64,000 bases of DNA from Arthrobacter sp. UNC362MFTsu5.1 (GTDB lineage Bacteria > Actinomycetota > Actinomycetes > Actinomycetales > Micrococcaceae): positions 1 to 64,000 of the forward strand of contig NZ_JMLE01000009.1 in NCBI RefSeq assembly GCF_000685965.1, given 5' to 3'. Below, piece by piece: positions 18,550 to 26,715 of the stretch (positions are counted from its first letter, which is position 1; each line of letters begins with the position of its first letter). Made by a program: the position numbers and the translations under genes. Under the pieces are notes generated by a model, which did not search any database, was not told the origin of the DNA, and saw only the letters and a program-made list of their open reading frames with translations.

Positions 18550-19581
18550 CTAGCCCGCTGACACGTCGATCAGCACCTTGCCGACGATGCTCTCTTCCAC
18601 CGCCGCGTGGGCCGCAGCCGTGTCAGCCAGGTCAAAGCGATGCAGCGGCAGGCCTGCGGCCTCGCCCACCGGAAGGGCGCCGTCGGCGACGGCCGCATTG
18701 ATATCCTCGGCGGCGGCTTGCACCGCCGCCATGCCTACGGTGTAGAGCAGCACGAACTGGTAGCGGACGTTGAGGCTGAAATGCCTGCGGACGTCCAGGC
18801 TCATCGAGTCGCCGCCGTTGTTGGCGTAGACGGCGACGGAGCCGCGATTGCGGATCACTGCCAGGTCGAGATCCGCGTTCTGCGCAGGTGCCACCTCCAC
18901 GATCTGGTCAACTCCGTCGGGAGCGATCCGGCGGATTTCCGCGGCCGCGTCGGCTTCCCGGTAATTGATGACGTGATCGGCGCCGGCAGCCGTGACCAGC
19001 ACAGCCTTCGCCGGTCCGCTCACGGTCGTGATCACAACGGCGCCGGCCCACTTGGCGAGCTGGATCGCCGCATGGCCCACGGCGCCGGCCCCTCCCGCGA
19101 CCAGAACCACTTTGCCGTCCAAGGCTCCCGGGTGCAGCCGCCGCGGGCCGTCCTCGGCGATGGTCAGGGCCCGATGGGCGGTGATCGCGGGAACGCCCAG
19201 GCTCGCGCCGACGTCGAACCCGGCGTTCTCCGGCAGCGGAAAGACCCTCTCGGCCGGCAGGACGGCGAATTCCTGGGCTGTCCCGCCGTCGGCACGCTGG
19301 TAGGCGGCCAGGGCCAGCCAAACCCGGTCACCGACGTGGAAACGTTCGACGCCGGGTCCGACGGCGTCCACTACGCCGGCGCCGTCTTGGTTCGGCACGA
19401 CCTCCGCGAAGGGCAAAGGCTCACCCGGTTTGGCGCCGCGACGCGACTTCCAGTCGGTGGGGTTCACGGCGGACACCACGACCCTTACGCGCACCTCCCC
19501 ACGCCCCGGGTCGCGGATCTCGCGGTCGACGAGCTCGAGAACAGACGGATCGCCAGTGGCACGGTACACGATTGATTTCAT
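18550..19581 (-). CDS. NADPH:quinone oxidoreductase-like MDR protein
   Basis: A 343-residue zinc-free medium-chain dehydrogenase/reductase. The GroES-like domain (MKSIVYRATGDPSVLELVD, AVNPTDWKSR) is followed by the NADPH-binding Rossmann fold with VLVAGGAGAVGHAAIQLAKWAGA near residue 160. Cys ligands of zinc alcohol dehydrogenases are absent. Such enzymes reduce quinones or enones. ATG 19581 is chosen because the long extension to 19812 lacks similarity and runs over a tRNA fragment. It appears to be a single gene. Confidence 0.88.
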   Translation of the reverse strand: MKSIVYRATGDPSVLELVDREIRDPGRGEVRVRVVVSAVNPTDWKSRRGAKPGEPLPFAEVVPNQDGAGVVDAVGPGVERFHVGDRVWLALAAYQRADGGTAQEFAVLPAERVFPLPENAGFDVGASLGVPAITAHRALTIAEDGPRRLHPGALDGKVVLVAGGAGAVGHAAIQLAKWAGAVVITTVSGPAKAVLVTAAGADHVINYREADAAAEIRRIAPDGVDQIVEVAPAQNADLDLAVIRNRGSVAVYANNGGDSMSLDVRRHFSLNVRYQFVLLYTVGMAAVQAAAEDINAAVADGALPVGEAAGLPLHRFDLADTAAAHAAVEESIVGKVLIDVSAG

Positions 19582-19654
19582 ACTCAAACCTAACGCCGGC
19601 CCAGACCGAAATTCCCGCAGCGTGCCGGGCCAGATGCTGACAATTTTGAAGCAA

Positions 19655-19674
19655 AACCCCTCTGACGAGGGGTT
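19655..19674 (-). terminator. Terminator following the tRNA 3' fragment
   Basis: AACCCCTC, four bases, GAGGGGTT, with TTTTGC after the stem on the minus strand. It lies five bases beyond the tRNA 3' end fragment in the same direction and so was probably that tRNA's own terminator. Confidence 0.7.
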
Positions 19675-19679
19675 ATGCG

Positions 19680-19700
19680 TGCCCGAGGTGGGACTCGAAC
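19680..19700 (-). other. Orphan tRNA 3' end (possible attachment-site scar)
   Basis: On the minus strand a T loop (TTCGAGT), the 3' T-stem CCCAC, an acceptor strand CTCGGGC and discriminator A appear in correct order. The matching 5' T-stem (GTGGG) and the rest of the tRNA are missing; the bases upstream do not pair. The acceptor implies a 5' end of GCCCGAG, as in some tRNA-Leu genes. A 3'-end copy without the body is what tRNA-targeted integration leaves behind. Confidence 0.6.
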
Positions 19701-19880
19701 TGCATTCCCCCTGCAAACACTGGGAACTCCCGGATCCATGCGGAATCCGCGCCCGATCCGACCCATGTACGACCCAGTCCGAGGCCCAAAGTGACCATTG
19801 TCGACACGCCAATCTCGCCGCTTAGCTCCATCACCGGCGTCCTCGACCACGCGCCGCTGTTCGGCACGCGTGGCGCGCTT

Positions 19881-19912
19881 CGACGGCGGCACTCAGGTGA
19901 GTGCCGCCGTCG
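19881..19912 (-). terminator. Hairpin after the alpha-galactosidase gene
   Basis: A perfect 15-bp inverted repeat (CGACGGCGGCACTCA with its complement) around two G bases, 20 bases past the GH36 stop codon. It probably ends the alpha-galactoside operon. No T tract. Confidence 0.75.
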
Positions 19913-19932
19913 CACTTCCGTGAGTGACTGGC

Positions 19933-22182
19933 TTAGGCGACTTTGGAAAGCCGGTACAGAACCACCTGATCGGGGTGAATTCTGGGCGACGCGACACCAA
20001 CCTTTTCCAGCGAACTGCCTGCGAACACGGCGCCCGGGAAACTGACGCCATTCTGGACGGCTGCCCGCAGGGACGTCCGTTCAATGTGCACGCCGGCGGC
20101 CTTCGGCTGGCCCCACCATTCCGGCGGGGCCAGTCCGGATGGTGTGGGCCCGGTAAAGACTGGTGCCACGTGGTACCTCGCCTCAGCGTCAAGTCCCCGG
20201 AAGCGGAGGCGCCCGGCAGGGTCCGGGTAAAGGCTGTCCAGGGCCGCTTGCGCGAAGATCGCTTCGGAGCGATCAGGACTGACGACGCCGTGCACCACCA
20301 CTTTGGAATCGGGACCGTCCATGCGGATCACGTCCCCGCTGAGCAGCAAGCCGCGTTCTTGTTTGTAGAAGGAGATCCACCGGCGCAGGCTGTCGATTTC
20401 CTTGTCGGTGGCGGTGGTGAGGTCCCATTCGACACCGAGGTGGCCGAAGACGGCGGTGCCTGCGCGGAACGCGAGGTCGTGCTGGCGACCAGTGGTGTGG
20501 GAACGGCCTGATGCAATGTGTGATCCCAAGTATTCGGGCGGCAGCAGCTGCGTGGTCCAGCGGAGCATTGCCTGCCGGTCGTGGGGGTCGATGTTGTCCG
20601 ACACCCAGACTCTGTCAGTGTGCTCCAGAACGCCGAGGTCCACGCGGGCTCCGCCGGAAGAGCATGACTCAATTTCCAGCCCTGGATGCTCCGAACGGAT
20701 TTCCTCAAGCAGCGCATAGAACTCCAGGGTCTGCCGGTGCACACCTGGACGTCCGCCCTCCAGCTGGTTTCCGGCCTCGATGAGGTCCCGGTTGTGGTCC
20801 CATTTGATGTAGTCCAGCTTGTATTCGGACAGGAGCGCGAGGATCTGCGTCTTGACGTGCTCGTACGCCTCGGGGATTCCGAGGTTGAGGACCTGCTGGC
20901 TGCGCGATTCAACGGGCCAGTCGGAGCGGGCCGCCATGATCCATTCCGGATGGTCGCGGGCCACATCGCTGTCCGGGTTGACCATCTCGGGTTCGAACCA
21001 TAGCCCGAACTGCATCCCCAGTTCGTGGACGCGGTCCACCAGCGGGTGCAGTCCGGCCGGCCACACATCCGGAGAGACAACCCAGTCCCCCAACCCTGAG
21101 GTGTCGTCGCGTCGCGAACCGAACCAGCCGTCGTCGAGCACGTAGCGCTCAACGCCGGCGGCAGCAGCACGTTCCGCCAGGTCGATGAGTTTTTCTTCTT
21201 CGTGGTCGAAGTAGACGGCTTCCCACACGTTCAGGGTCACGGGGCGATCTGCGGAGACCGGAGAAATGCGGCTCCGCACATGGGCATGGAAACGTTTGGC
21301 GATGGCGTCAAGACCCGTCCCGTAGGAGGCGTAAACCCAGGGGCTCTGATAGGTATCACCGAGGCCCAGCCGGACTTCGCCGGGAAGGAGCAGTTCTCCG
21401 CCGCCGAGCAGCTGATCGCCGAAAAAGCGTTCGGCGAAATGGTGGTGGTTTCCGCTCCATGCCGTGTGGACGGCCCAGACTTCGCCGTTGCCGAATCCGA
21501 ATCCAGGAGTTCCGGCGTGCAGTATGAAGGCACTGTCAGAGCCGGTCCGGCCCTTTCGATTCTCACGGAGGTGCGTCCCTGTGCGCAGGGTTCCGCGCTG
21601 CGGAACCCGTTCACAGTTGTGGCTTCCCGCGAAATCCAATAATTCCGTTGCCTCAGCAGGAATCGGGAAGGCCAGGGAGACATCGTCGACCGCGTACGTT
21701 TTTTCGTGCAGGTTGGTCAGTTTCGCCCGGCTGCGCATCAGCCCGCCGGGAAGCAGGTCCAATGTCAGGTCAAGGCGCAGCCGTTGTGCGTCGTCGATTG
21801 CGCCGACCAGCACCCGACCTGCTCCGGCGGATGCGAACCCGGTCACTGGTGCGCCGTTTAGGGCCACAGTGTGGACCTGGAATTTCGGTGACCACCCAAT
21901 GCCGTCGAAGGATCCACGTAGTCCTGGGCGCCCCATCCAGCCTGAGTCCTGTCCGGGCAGGAGGCCGGGCCGGGGTGGGACGTCGATGGTGCTGGAACCC
22001 GTGACGGGAGTGCTGGCTCCTACCATTGTTCTGGCTTCTTCGGCAGTCAGCACGGGCAGTTGCCCTCCCCAGTGCACAATTGCCGGTAATTGCCTGTTCG
22101 TGGCGTCGAGTACCACCGACACTCCACCTGCTGCCAGGTGCAGGATCGCACCTGGGTTGCGGGTCGGCATTGAAGTCCTCAT
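19933..22182 (-). CDS. Alpha-galactosidase, GH36
   Basis: A 749-residue family 36 glycosidase that removes terminal alpha-galactose from raffinose-type sugars. YVLDDGWFGSRRDD and WFEPEMV (about residue 395) line the pocket; the nucleophile is the Asp of YIKWDHNRD (about 462) and the acid/base is the Asp of VSDNIDP (about 529). The N-terminal beta-sandwich and the C-terminal beta domain are complete. ATG 22182 overlaps the stop of the GH32-like gene by four bases, which fixes the start; an ATG at 22170 also fits. No signal peptide, so it is cytoplasmic and acts on imported sugar. Confidence 0.93.
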   Translation of the reverse strand: MRTSMPTRNPGAILHLAAGGVSVVLDATNRQLPAIVHWGGQLPVLTAEEARTMVGASTPVTGSSTIDVPPRPGLLPGQDSGWMGRPGLRGSFDGIGWSPKFQVHTVALNGAPVTGFASAGAGRVLVGAIDDAQRLRLDLTLDLLPGGLMRSRAKLTNLHEKTYAVDDVSLAFPIPAEATELLDFAGSHNCERVPQRGTLRTGTHLRENRKGRTGSDSAFILHAGTPGFGFGNGEVWAVHTAWSGNHHHFAERFFGDQLLGGGELLLPGEVRLGLGDTYQSPWVYASYGTGLDAIAKRFHAHVRSRISPVSADRPVTLNVWEAVYFDHEEEKLIDLAERAAAAGVERYVLDDGWFGSRRDDTSGLGDWVVSPDVWPAGLHPLVDRVHELGMQFGLWFEPEMVNPDSDVARDHPEWIMAARSDWPVESRSQQVLNLGIPEAYEHVKTQILALLSEYKLDYIKWDHNRDLIEAGNQLEGGRPGVHRQTLEFYALLEEIRSEHPGLEIESCSSGGARVDLGVLEHTDRVWVSDNIDPHDRQAMLRWTTQLLPPEYLGSHIASGRSHTTGRQHDLAFRAGTAVFGHLGVEWDLTTATDKEIDSLRRWISFYKQERGLLLSGDVIRMDGPDSKVVVHGVVSPDRSEAIFAQAALDSLYPDPAGRLRFRGLDAEARYHVAPVFTGPTPSGLAPPEWWGQPKAAGVHIERTSLRAAVQNGVSFPGAVFAGSSLEKVGVASPRIHPDQVVLYRLSKVA

Positions 22183-23147
22183 GAGTTCCTGGGTGTTGCA
22201 GCGGTGGTCAGGCTTCCGCGTGCGGGATCCCAATGGACCGGCACGGGGTCGGACACCAGGCCGTCGAACGTGCCATCGCTGTTGGCGTCATGGCAGGCCA
22301 TCATGAGCCATTGGCCGGACCTGTCCTGGACGAGTTTTCCGCTATAGAGCGGTGCCGTGGTGACTACGGCGGCGGATGCGACGTCGAAGGGACCACTGAG
22401 ATGGTGGGTTTCGAGGCTCCAGATGCCGCCGCCGTCGAACCCTGCGGCTTTCTTGGCGGAAAGCGTATCCACGCCGCACGAGAACACTAAAAGGGTCCTG
22501 CCGTCCAGCACTACGGTTTGGGGGACCTCGAGGTGTCCGAATCCGGAGCCTGGCTGGCTGAGGGGTGGCCTGACTTCCCAGGATGAGAGGTCGGGTGATA
22601 CTGCGTGGCCGATGACGCCGCGGTCATCGTCCCCACCCTCATTCGCGCGGGCGGTGATGAGCATGTGCCAGCCCTCGCCGTCCGGGTCGGCGAACACCCA
22701 GGGGTCCCGCCATGCTTCTTCCGGCCAGCTGCTGTCACCGTATCGTTCGTACCAGCGGCGGTCAGGTTCAAGCACGACGGCGGGTTGCTTGGTCCAGGTG
22801 TAAAGGTCCGGGGACGTTGCAACACCGATGGCCTCGATGTTGTGGGTGTCATAAAAGCGCGCGCCGGTGTAGAACATCCGCCACATCCCGTCCGGGCCCT
22901 GGACCACGCTGCCCGTCCAGGTAGAGGTTGCGTCGAACGCCTCCGGATCATCCGGCTGCAGGACCACGCCGTGGGGTTCCCACGTGATCAGGTCCTGTGA
23001 GGTGGCGTGCCCGATCCGGGCATTGCGGTGCCGCAGGGCCGGGTCTCCCAGGCTCTTGGGGGCGTGGAGGTAGTACATGTGGAACGTGTCGCCGTCGTCG
23101 GCGATCCAGAAGTCCCATACCCATGAGTCTTTGAGGCTGAAGGCCAA
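22179..23147 (-). CDS. GH32-like five-bladed propeller protein (putative intracellular beta-fructosidase)
   Basis: A 322-residue single propeller domain starting at a TTG. WVWDFWIADDG has the candidate nucleophile Asp at residue 12, WRDPWVF the transition-state RDP at 147-149, and LEVPQ the candidate acid/base Glu at 207. It lacks the C-terminal beta-sandwich of standard GH32 enzymes and has no signal peptide. In an operon with an alpha-galactosidase it would finish raffinose breakdown by splitting the sucrose part; this role is inferred. A GH43/GH68-like activity is the alternative. Confidence 0.75.
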   Translation of the reverse strand: MAFSLKDSWVWDFWIADDGDTFHMYYLHAPKSLGDPALRHRNARIGHATSQDLITWEPHGVVLQPDDPEAFDATSTWTGSVVQGPDGMWRMFYTGARFYDTHNIEAIGVATSPDLYTWTKQPAVVLEPDRRWYERYGDSSWPEEAWRDPWVFADPDGEGWHMLITARANEGGDDDRGVIGHAVSPDLSSWEVRPPLSQPGSGFGHLEVPQTVVLDGRTLLVFSCGVDTLSAKKAAGFDGGGIWSLETHHLSGPFDVASAAVVTTAPLYSGKLVQDRSGQWLMMACHDANSDGTFDGLVSDPVPVHWDPARGSLTTAATPRNS

Positions 23148-23201
23148 AGTAGTGCACCTATTCTTTTCGTTGAGGTGGGCCGGTTGGGTCGACGCAGAGC
23201 G

Positions 23202-24086
23202 TCAGCCCTTGATGGCGGAGCTGCTGATACTGGCGACGAACCAGCGCTGGAAGATCAGGAAGACCGCCAGGACCGGGACGATGAACATCGTGCCGAAGGC
23301 AAGCACTTGGCCCCATTCGGGAGGCTGCTGGTTCTGGAAGATGCTGATGGCCAACGGCAGTGGCCGGGCGGTCGGGTCTGAGACCATCAGGACTGGCCAC
23401 AGGTAGGATCCCCACTGAGCCAGGAAGGTCAGGATGGCCACTGTGGCGAATGCCGGCTTGGTGATGGGGACGATGACTTGGAAGAACGTCCTGAACGGCC
23501 CGGCCCCATCGAGCCTCGCGGCCTCTTCGATTTCGCCTGGGACGTCCAGGAAGAACGTGTAGAAGAGGAAGATCGAGAACGCGTTGGCTATGAACGGGAT
23601 CGCCTGGATGACGACAGTGTCCCGCTGCCCCGAAAACATGTAGTACAAGGGAAGAGCGACGGCTTCGAACGGGATGATCGTCAGGATGATCACCAGCAGG
23701 AACAGCACCTTCTTGCCGCGCCATTTCATCCTCGCGAACGAATAGGCCGCCATGGAATTCACGATCAGGCTGCCGGCAACCACGGCTGTGGTGACGATGA
23801 TCGATACCAGGGCGAACTGGCCGAAGTAGCCGGTGGCATCTGAATTGAGGTGGTCGAAAACGCCGGCGTAGTTGTCGAAGGACAGGTTGGTTGGGACGAA
23901 GCCGCTCAGTCCGCTCAGAACCTCCGAGGATGGCCGGAAGCTGCCAACAATCAGGTAGTAGACGGGCAGGAAAAAGAACAGCGCGACAACGGTCAGGATC
24001 AGGTAATGGAGTGCTGTTTGCCAGCGACGGGTGCGTTTCATGCTGCTGGATCGCCGGGTTGGCTCCATGGTTTTGGCCATCGTCAT
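23202..24086 (-). CDS. Carbohydrate ABC transporter permease (MalG-like)
   Basis: A 294-residue permease with six helices. The EAA loop is DVPGEIEEAARLDGAGPFRTFFQVIVPITKPA near residues 190-220. It pairs with the upstream permease, whose TGA overlaps this ATG by one base. No ATPase gene is in the operon, as usual for CUT1 importers that share MsiK-type ATPases; that is established for related actinobacteria and inferred here. Confidence 0.93.
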   Translation of the reverse strand: MTMAKTMEPTRRSSSMKRTRRWQTALHYLILTVVALFFFLPVYYLIVGSFRPSSEVLSGLSGFVPTNLSFDNYAGVFDHLNSDATGYFGQFALVSIIVTTAVVAGSLIVNSMAAYSFARMKWRGKKVLFLLVIILTIIPFEAVALPLYYMFSGQRDTVVIQAIPFIANAFSIFLFYTFFLDVPGEIEEAARLDGAGPFRTFFQVIVPITKPAFATVAILTFLAQWGSYLWPVLMVSDPTARPLPLAISIFQNQQPPEWGQVLAFGTMFIVPVLAVFLIFQRWFVASISSSAIKG

Positions 24087-25054
24087 CAGACCCCTCCTCG
24101 CTGGCGCACGGCGGCGCGTTGGATGATTGCGATCACGGTAATGATCAGCATGAAAATGACAGTCATGGCAGCGGCCTGGCCCACGTTGTTGTTGTCGAAC
24201 CCTGTGTTGATGATTTGCGTCATGACGGTCTCGGTGGAACCACGGTCAACGCTGCCGGAGCGGCTCAGCAGGTACACCTGGTCGAACAGCCTGAACGAAA
24301 AGATGGTCGTTATGAGCGCAACGAAGATCAGGGTGTTCCGGATGCCGGGAACAGTGACGTTGATGAACTGCTGCCATTTGTTGGCCCGGTCCAGCGATGC
24401 GGCTTCGTAAAGTTCGGTGGGAACGCTCTGCAGGGCGGCCAGGACAATGATCATTTGGAAACTCACGCTTTGCCAGATCGACATGACAATGATGGAACCA
24501 AGTGCCGTGGAGGGACTGCCGAGCCAGTCGTGGCTGGACAAAGCGCCCCCGCTGAAGAGCCCCAGGATGGCGTTCAGGAGGCCTTCATCTCCGCGGGAGT
24601 AGATAAGCCGCCAGATCACCGCGGTAAGGGCCAGCGGGAAGACCAAGGGCATGAAGATGAACGTCCTGAAGACCACCATCCCGCGCAGCTTGCGGTTGAC
24701 CAGTACAGCCAGGCCCAAGGCCAGAACCGTTTGTACGGGAACAACAATGAGGGCGAAGGTGAAGTTGTTCAGCAGTGCCTGGCCGAAGGCTGCGGACAGG
24801 TCAGGATCGGTGAACAGGCGTGTGTACTGTTCGAATCCTATGAACCGTGCGGGCCGTGGGCTGTTGAGCTGCACCCGGTAAAAGGACAGTACGACTGCGA
24901 GCACGAACGGTGCCACCAGGAAGATGGCAAGGCCGATCAGTGCCGGGCTGGCGAACAGCGGGCCCGCGAACCGGTGCCCGGTCAGAATGGCCGATGACTG
25001 TCGCTTGGCCGGGGCCGCTGCGGGGGACGGGATCTTTTGCGTTTGAGTGGTCAT
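24086..25054 (-). CDS. Carbohydrate ABC transporter permease (MalF-like)
   Basis: A 322-residue permease. The N-terminus (MTTQTQKIPSPAAAPAKRQ) is cytoplasmic, the first helix is PLFASPALIGLAIFLVAPFVLAVVLSFY, and the EAA loop is VPTELYEAASLDRANKWQQFINVTVPGI. ATG at 25054 is chosen because the longer frame runs through the intergenic hairpin. It forms the channel with the downstream permease. Confidence 0.93.
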   Translation of the reverse strand: MTTQTQKIPSPAAAPAKRQSSAILTGHRFAGPLFASPALIGLAIFLVAPFVLAVVLSFYRVQLNSPRPARFIGFEQYTRLFTDPDLSAAFGQALLNNFTFALIVVPVQTVLALGLAVLVNRKLRGMVVFRTFIFMPLVFPLALTAVIWRLIYSRGDEGLLNAILGLFSGGALSSHDWLGSPSTALGSIIVMSIWQSVSFQMIIVLAALQSVPTELYEAASLDRANKWQQFINVTVPGIRNTLIFVALITTIFSFRLFDQVYLLSRSGSVDRGSTETVMTQIINTGFDNNNVGQAAAMTVIFMLIITVIAIIQRAAVRQRGGV

Positions 25055-25086
25055 GATGAAGGCTTTCGCTGGGAGCGAGTCCGGCG

Positions 25087-25119
25087 GTCCGTGCCGCCCC
25101 TCGCTGGGGCGGCACGGAC
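25087..25119 (-). terminator. Hairpin between binding-protein and permease genes
   Basis: Perfect 14-bp stem (GTCCGTGCCGCCCC with GGGGCGGCACGGAC) and 5-base loop, 12 bases after the binding-protein stop. It probably acts as an attenuator and a 3' stabiliser so that more binding protein than permease is made. Confidence 0.7.
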
Positions 25120-25131
25120 TGCTGCGGAGGT

Positions 25132-26490
25132 CTATTTCCTGTATCCGTCGTTGTCGGCGAAGTTCTGGTCGATGGCGCGGGCTGCGGCACTCAGGGCTTC
25201 CTTGGCGTCCTTGCCTGAGTAGATGGCGGCCTCTGCTTTGCCGACCTGATCCGTCACGATGGGGTAACCGGCGGTCACGGGCCGTGTGACGCTGACACAC
25301 GTCTCGGTGATCTGTTCTTCGGGTCCGCACGCCTTGCTCAGCTGGTCGCCAAGCAGCTGCAACTGCTTGCCGGGGCCGTAAAGGCTTGAAGCTGACAGTG
25401 CCGTTTTGGTCGCCGGCGGGGCCCCGTTTGCGTCGGTGTAGATGCGTACGCTTTCGTCGGACATCAGGAAGTCAAGGAACTTCCCGGAGGCGGTGCCGTT
25501 CTTGCTGGTGGCGCCCATGCCCCATGCGAAGGTACCGGAGGCGGTTTTGGTTCCTTTCCCGAAGTTGGGCAAGGGAATGGACACCAAATCGCTGCCAAGG
25601 GCTTTGTAGGTCGGGTAGGTCCAATGCCCCACCCAGCTCAGCGCAACCCGCCCGTTCGGGAATGCCAGGCCGTCAGCGTTCGGATCGGTGTACTTCTTCC
25701 AGGACGCGAGCGTCGTCAGCGATTTGACGTTGGCGTCGGAGTCCAAAGCTCCGACGGCCTTGTTGTCCTTGAGCATCGTGCCACCACCGGACCAGATGAC
25801 CGGCCCGGCAGAACAGCACGTTCCCCACTCTCCAGCGAAGCCATACTGTTCGGACAGGTCCAGCGGTTTTCCCCCGGGGACGACGGCCGCGAGCTTATCC
25901 AGGACCCCGGTGAACTCCTCAGCCGTCCAGGCTTCTTCCGGAGTGGTCGGATACGTGACACCTGCAGAATCCAGGAGTTTCTTGTTGCCCCACAGGGCCA
26001 GACCCGCGTTCATCATGCCCACGCCATACACGGCGCCGTCCACAGTGTTCTGCGCCTTGATGGAGTCCGTCTGGTTGGACAGCGTTTCCCCGGAGACGGA
26101 GCCCTTCAGGGGTGCCATCTTGCCGTTATAGACGAAGCTGGCCAGTGTAGGGCCGTCGAAGTCGAGTACATCCGGCAGGTCGCCGGGGGCTGCCGAGTTG
26201 ACTGCTTTGGTGTACTGGTCCGAGGGGAAGAGTTTGAGGTTCACTTTGATCTTGTTCTGGGACGTTTCGAAGTTGGAGATGATCTTCTTCAACGCGTCAT
26301 TCTCGGCTGCCTGACCATCAACGGCCCAGACGTTTATGGTGCCTTCGCCGGATCCCGCTTCGACGGATGGGCCGGCGTTGCCGGTGTCCGGTCCGCCGCA
26401 GCCGGTCAGTGACAGGGCTGCTACGGAAACGGCAGCTGCGGCCGCAATGATCCCCGCCGTGCGACGGGACTTTGGAATGGTCATCATCAT
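25132..26490 (-). CDS. Carbohydrate ABC transporter substrate-binding lipoprotein
   Basis: A 452-residue extracellular binding protein of the SBP_bac_1 family. The signal AAAAAVSVAALSLTGC ends in lipobox LTGC at residue 31. The mature part starts GTINVWAVDGQAAENDALKKIISNFE, typical of CUT1 sugar-binding proteins, and has paired Cys (TCC, ACG, ETC). With GH36 and GH32-like enzymes downstream, an alpha-galactoside such as raffinose or stachyose is the likely ligand. It is first in the operon and divergent from the LacI gene. Confidence 0.92.
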   Translation of the reverse strand: MMMTIPKSRRTAGIIAAAAAVSVAALSLTGCGGPDTGNAGPSVEAGSGEGTINVWAVDGQAAENDALKKIISNFETSQNKIKVNLKLFPSDQYTKAVNSAAPGDLPDVLDFDGPTLASFVYNGKMAPLKGSVSGETLSNQTDSIKAQNTVDGAVYGVGMMNAGLALWGNKKLLDSAGVTYPTTPEEAWTAEEFTGVLDKLAAVVPGGKPLDLSEQYGFAGEWGTCCSAGPVIWSGGGTMLKDNKAVGALDSDANVKSLTTLASWKKYTDPNADGLAFPNGRVALSWVGHWTYPTYKALGSDLVSIPLPNFGKGTKTASGTFAWGMGATSKNGTASGKFLDFLMSDESVRIYTDANGAPPATKTALSASSLYGPGKQLQLLGDQLSKACGPEEQITETCVSVTRPVTAGYPIVTDQVGKAEAAIYSGKDAKEALSAAARAIDQNFADNDGYRK

Positions 26491-26590
26491 TGATTCCTCT
26501 TGGAAATGTGGAACTTATGGAAGCGTTTCGATGCCTGGATATCGTCAGGCGGGGGCGTGAGGAGGGTCACTTCTCAGCGGCACAATGCGA

Positions 26591-26606
26591 GTCTACGCGG
26601 GTAGAC
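26591..26606. promoter_or_regulatory. LacI-family operator 1, alpha-galactoside operon
   Basis: GTCTACGCGGGTAGAC, part of a longer dyad GAGTCTAC-N4-GTAGACTC (26589-26608). It is placed about 100 bases upstream of the binding-protein gene and matches operator 2 at 14 of 16 positions. Central CG is typical of LacI operators. Confidence 0.72.
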
Positions 26607-26667
26607 TCAATCGTGCAAGAGGTGACCTAGGTGCCGAAAATTAGAGCAAGTATGTGCATTTAAGGAA

Positions 26668-26683
26668 GTCCACCCGGGTAGAC
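26668..26683. promoter_or_regulatory. LacI-family operator 2, next to the regulator gene
   Basis: GTCCACCCGGGTAGAC, a near-palindrome centred on CCCGGG, 24-33 bases before the LacI-type start. With operator 1 it allows autoregulation and control of the divergent sugar operon by one protein. Confidence 0.72.
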
Positions 26684-26715
26684 TGAGTTCAACAATGAGG
26701 TGAAAGGTGTTCTCG

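Noticed and set aside
18607..19575. A 322-codon plus-strand frame opposite the MDR gene
   Set aside because: The minus-strand protein has clear GroES-like and Rossmann motifs; this is its shadow.
19673..19915. Integrase tail next to the orphan tRNA end
   Set aside because: No frame here shows the R-H-R-Y residues of tyrosine recombinases; only the tRNA fragment and hairpins are supported.
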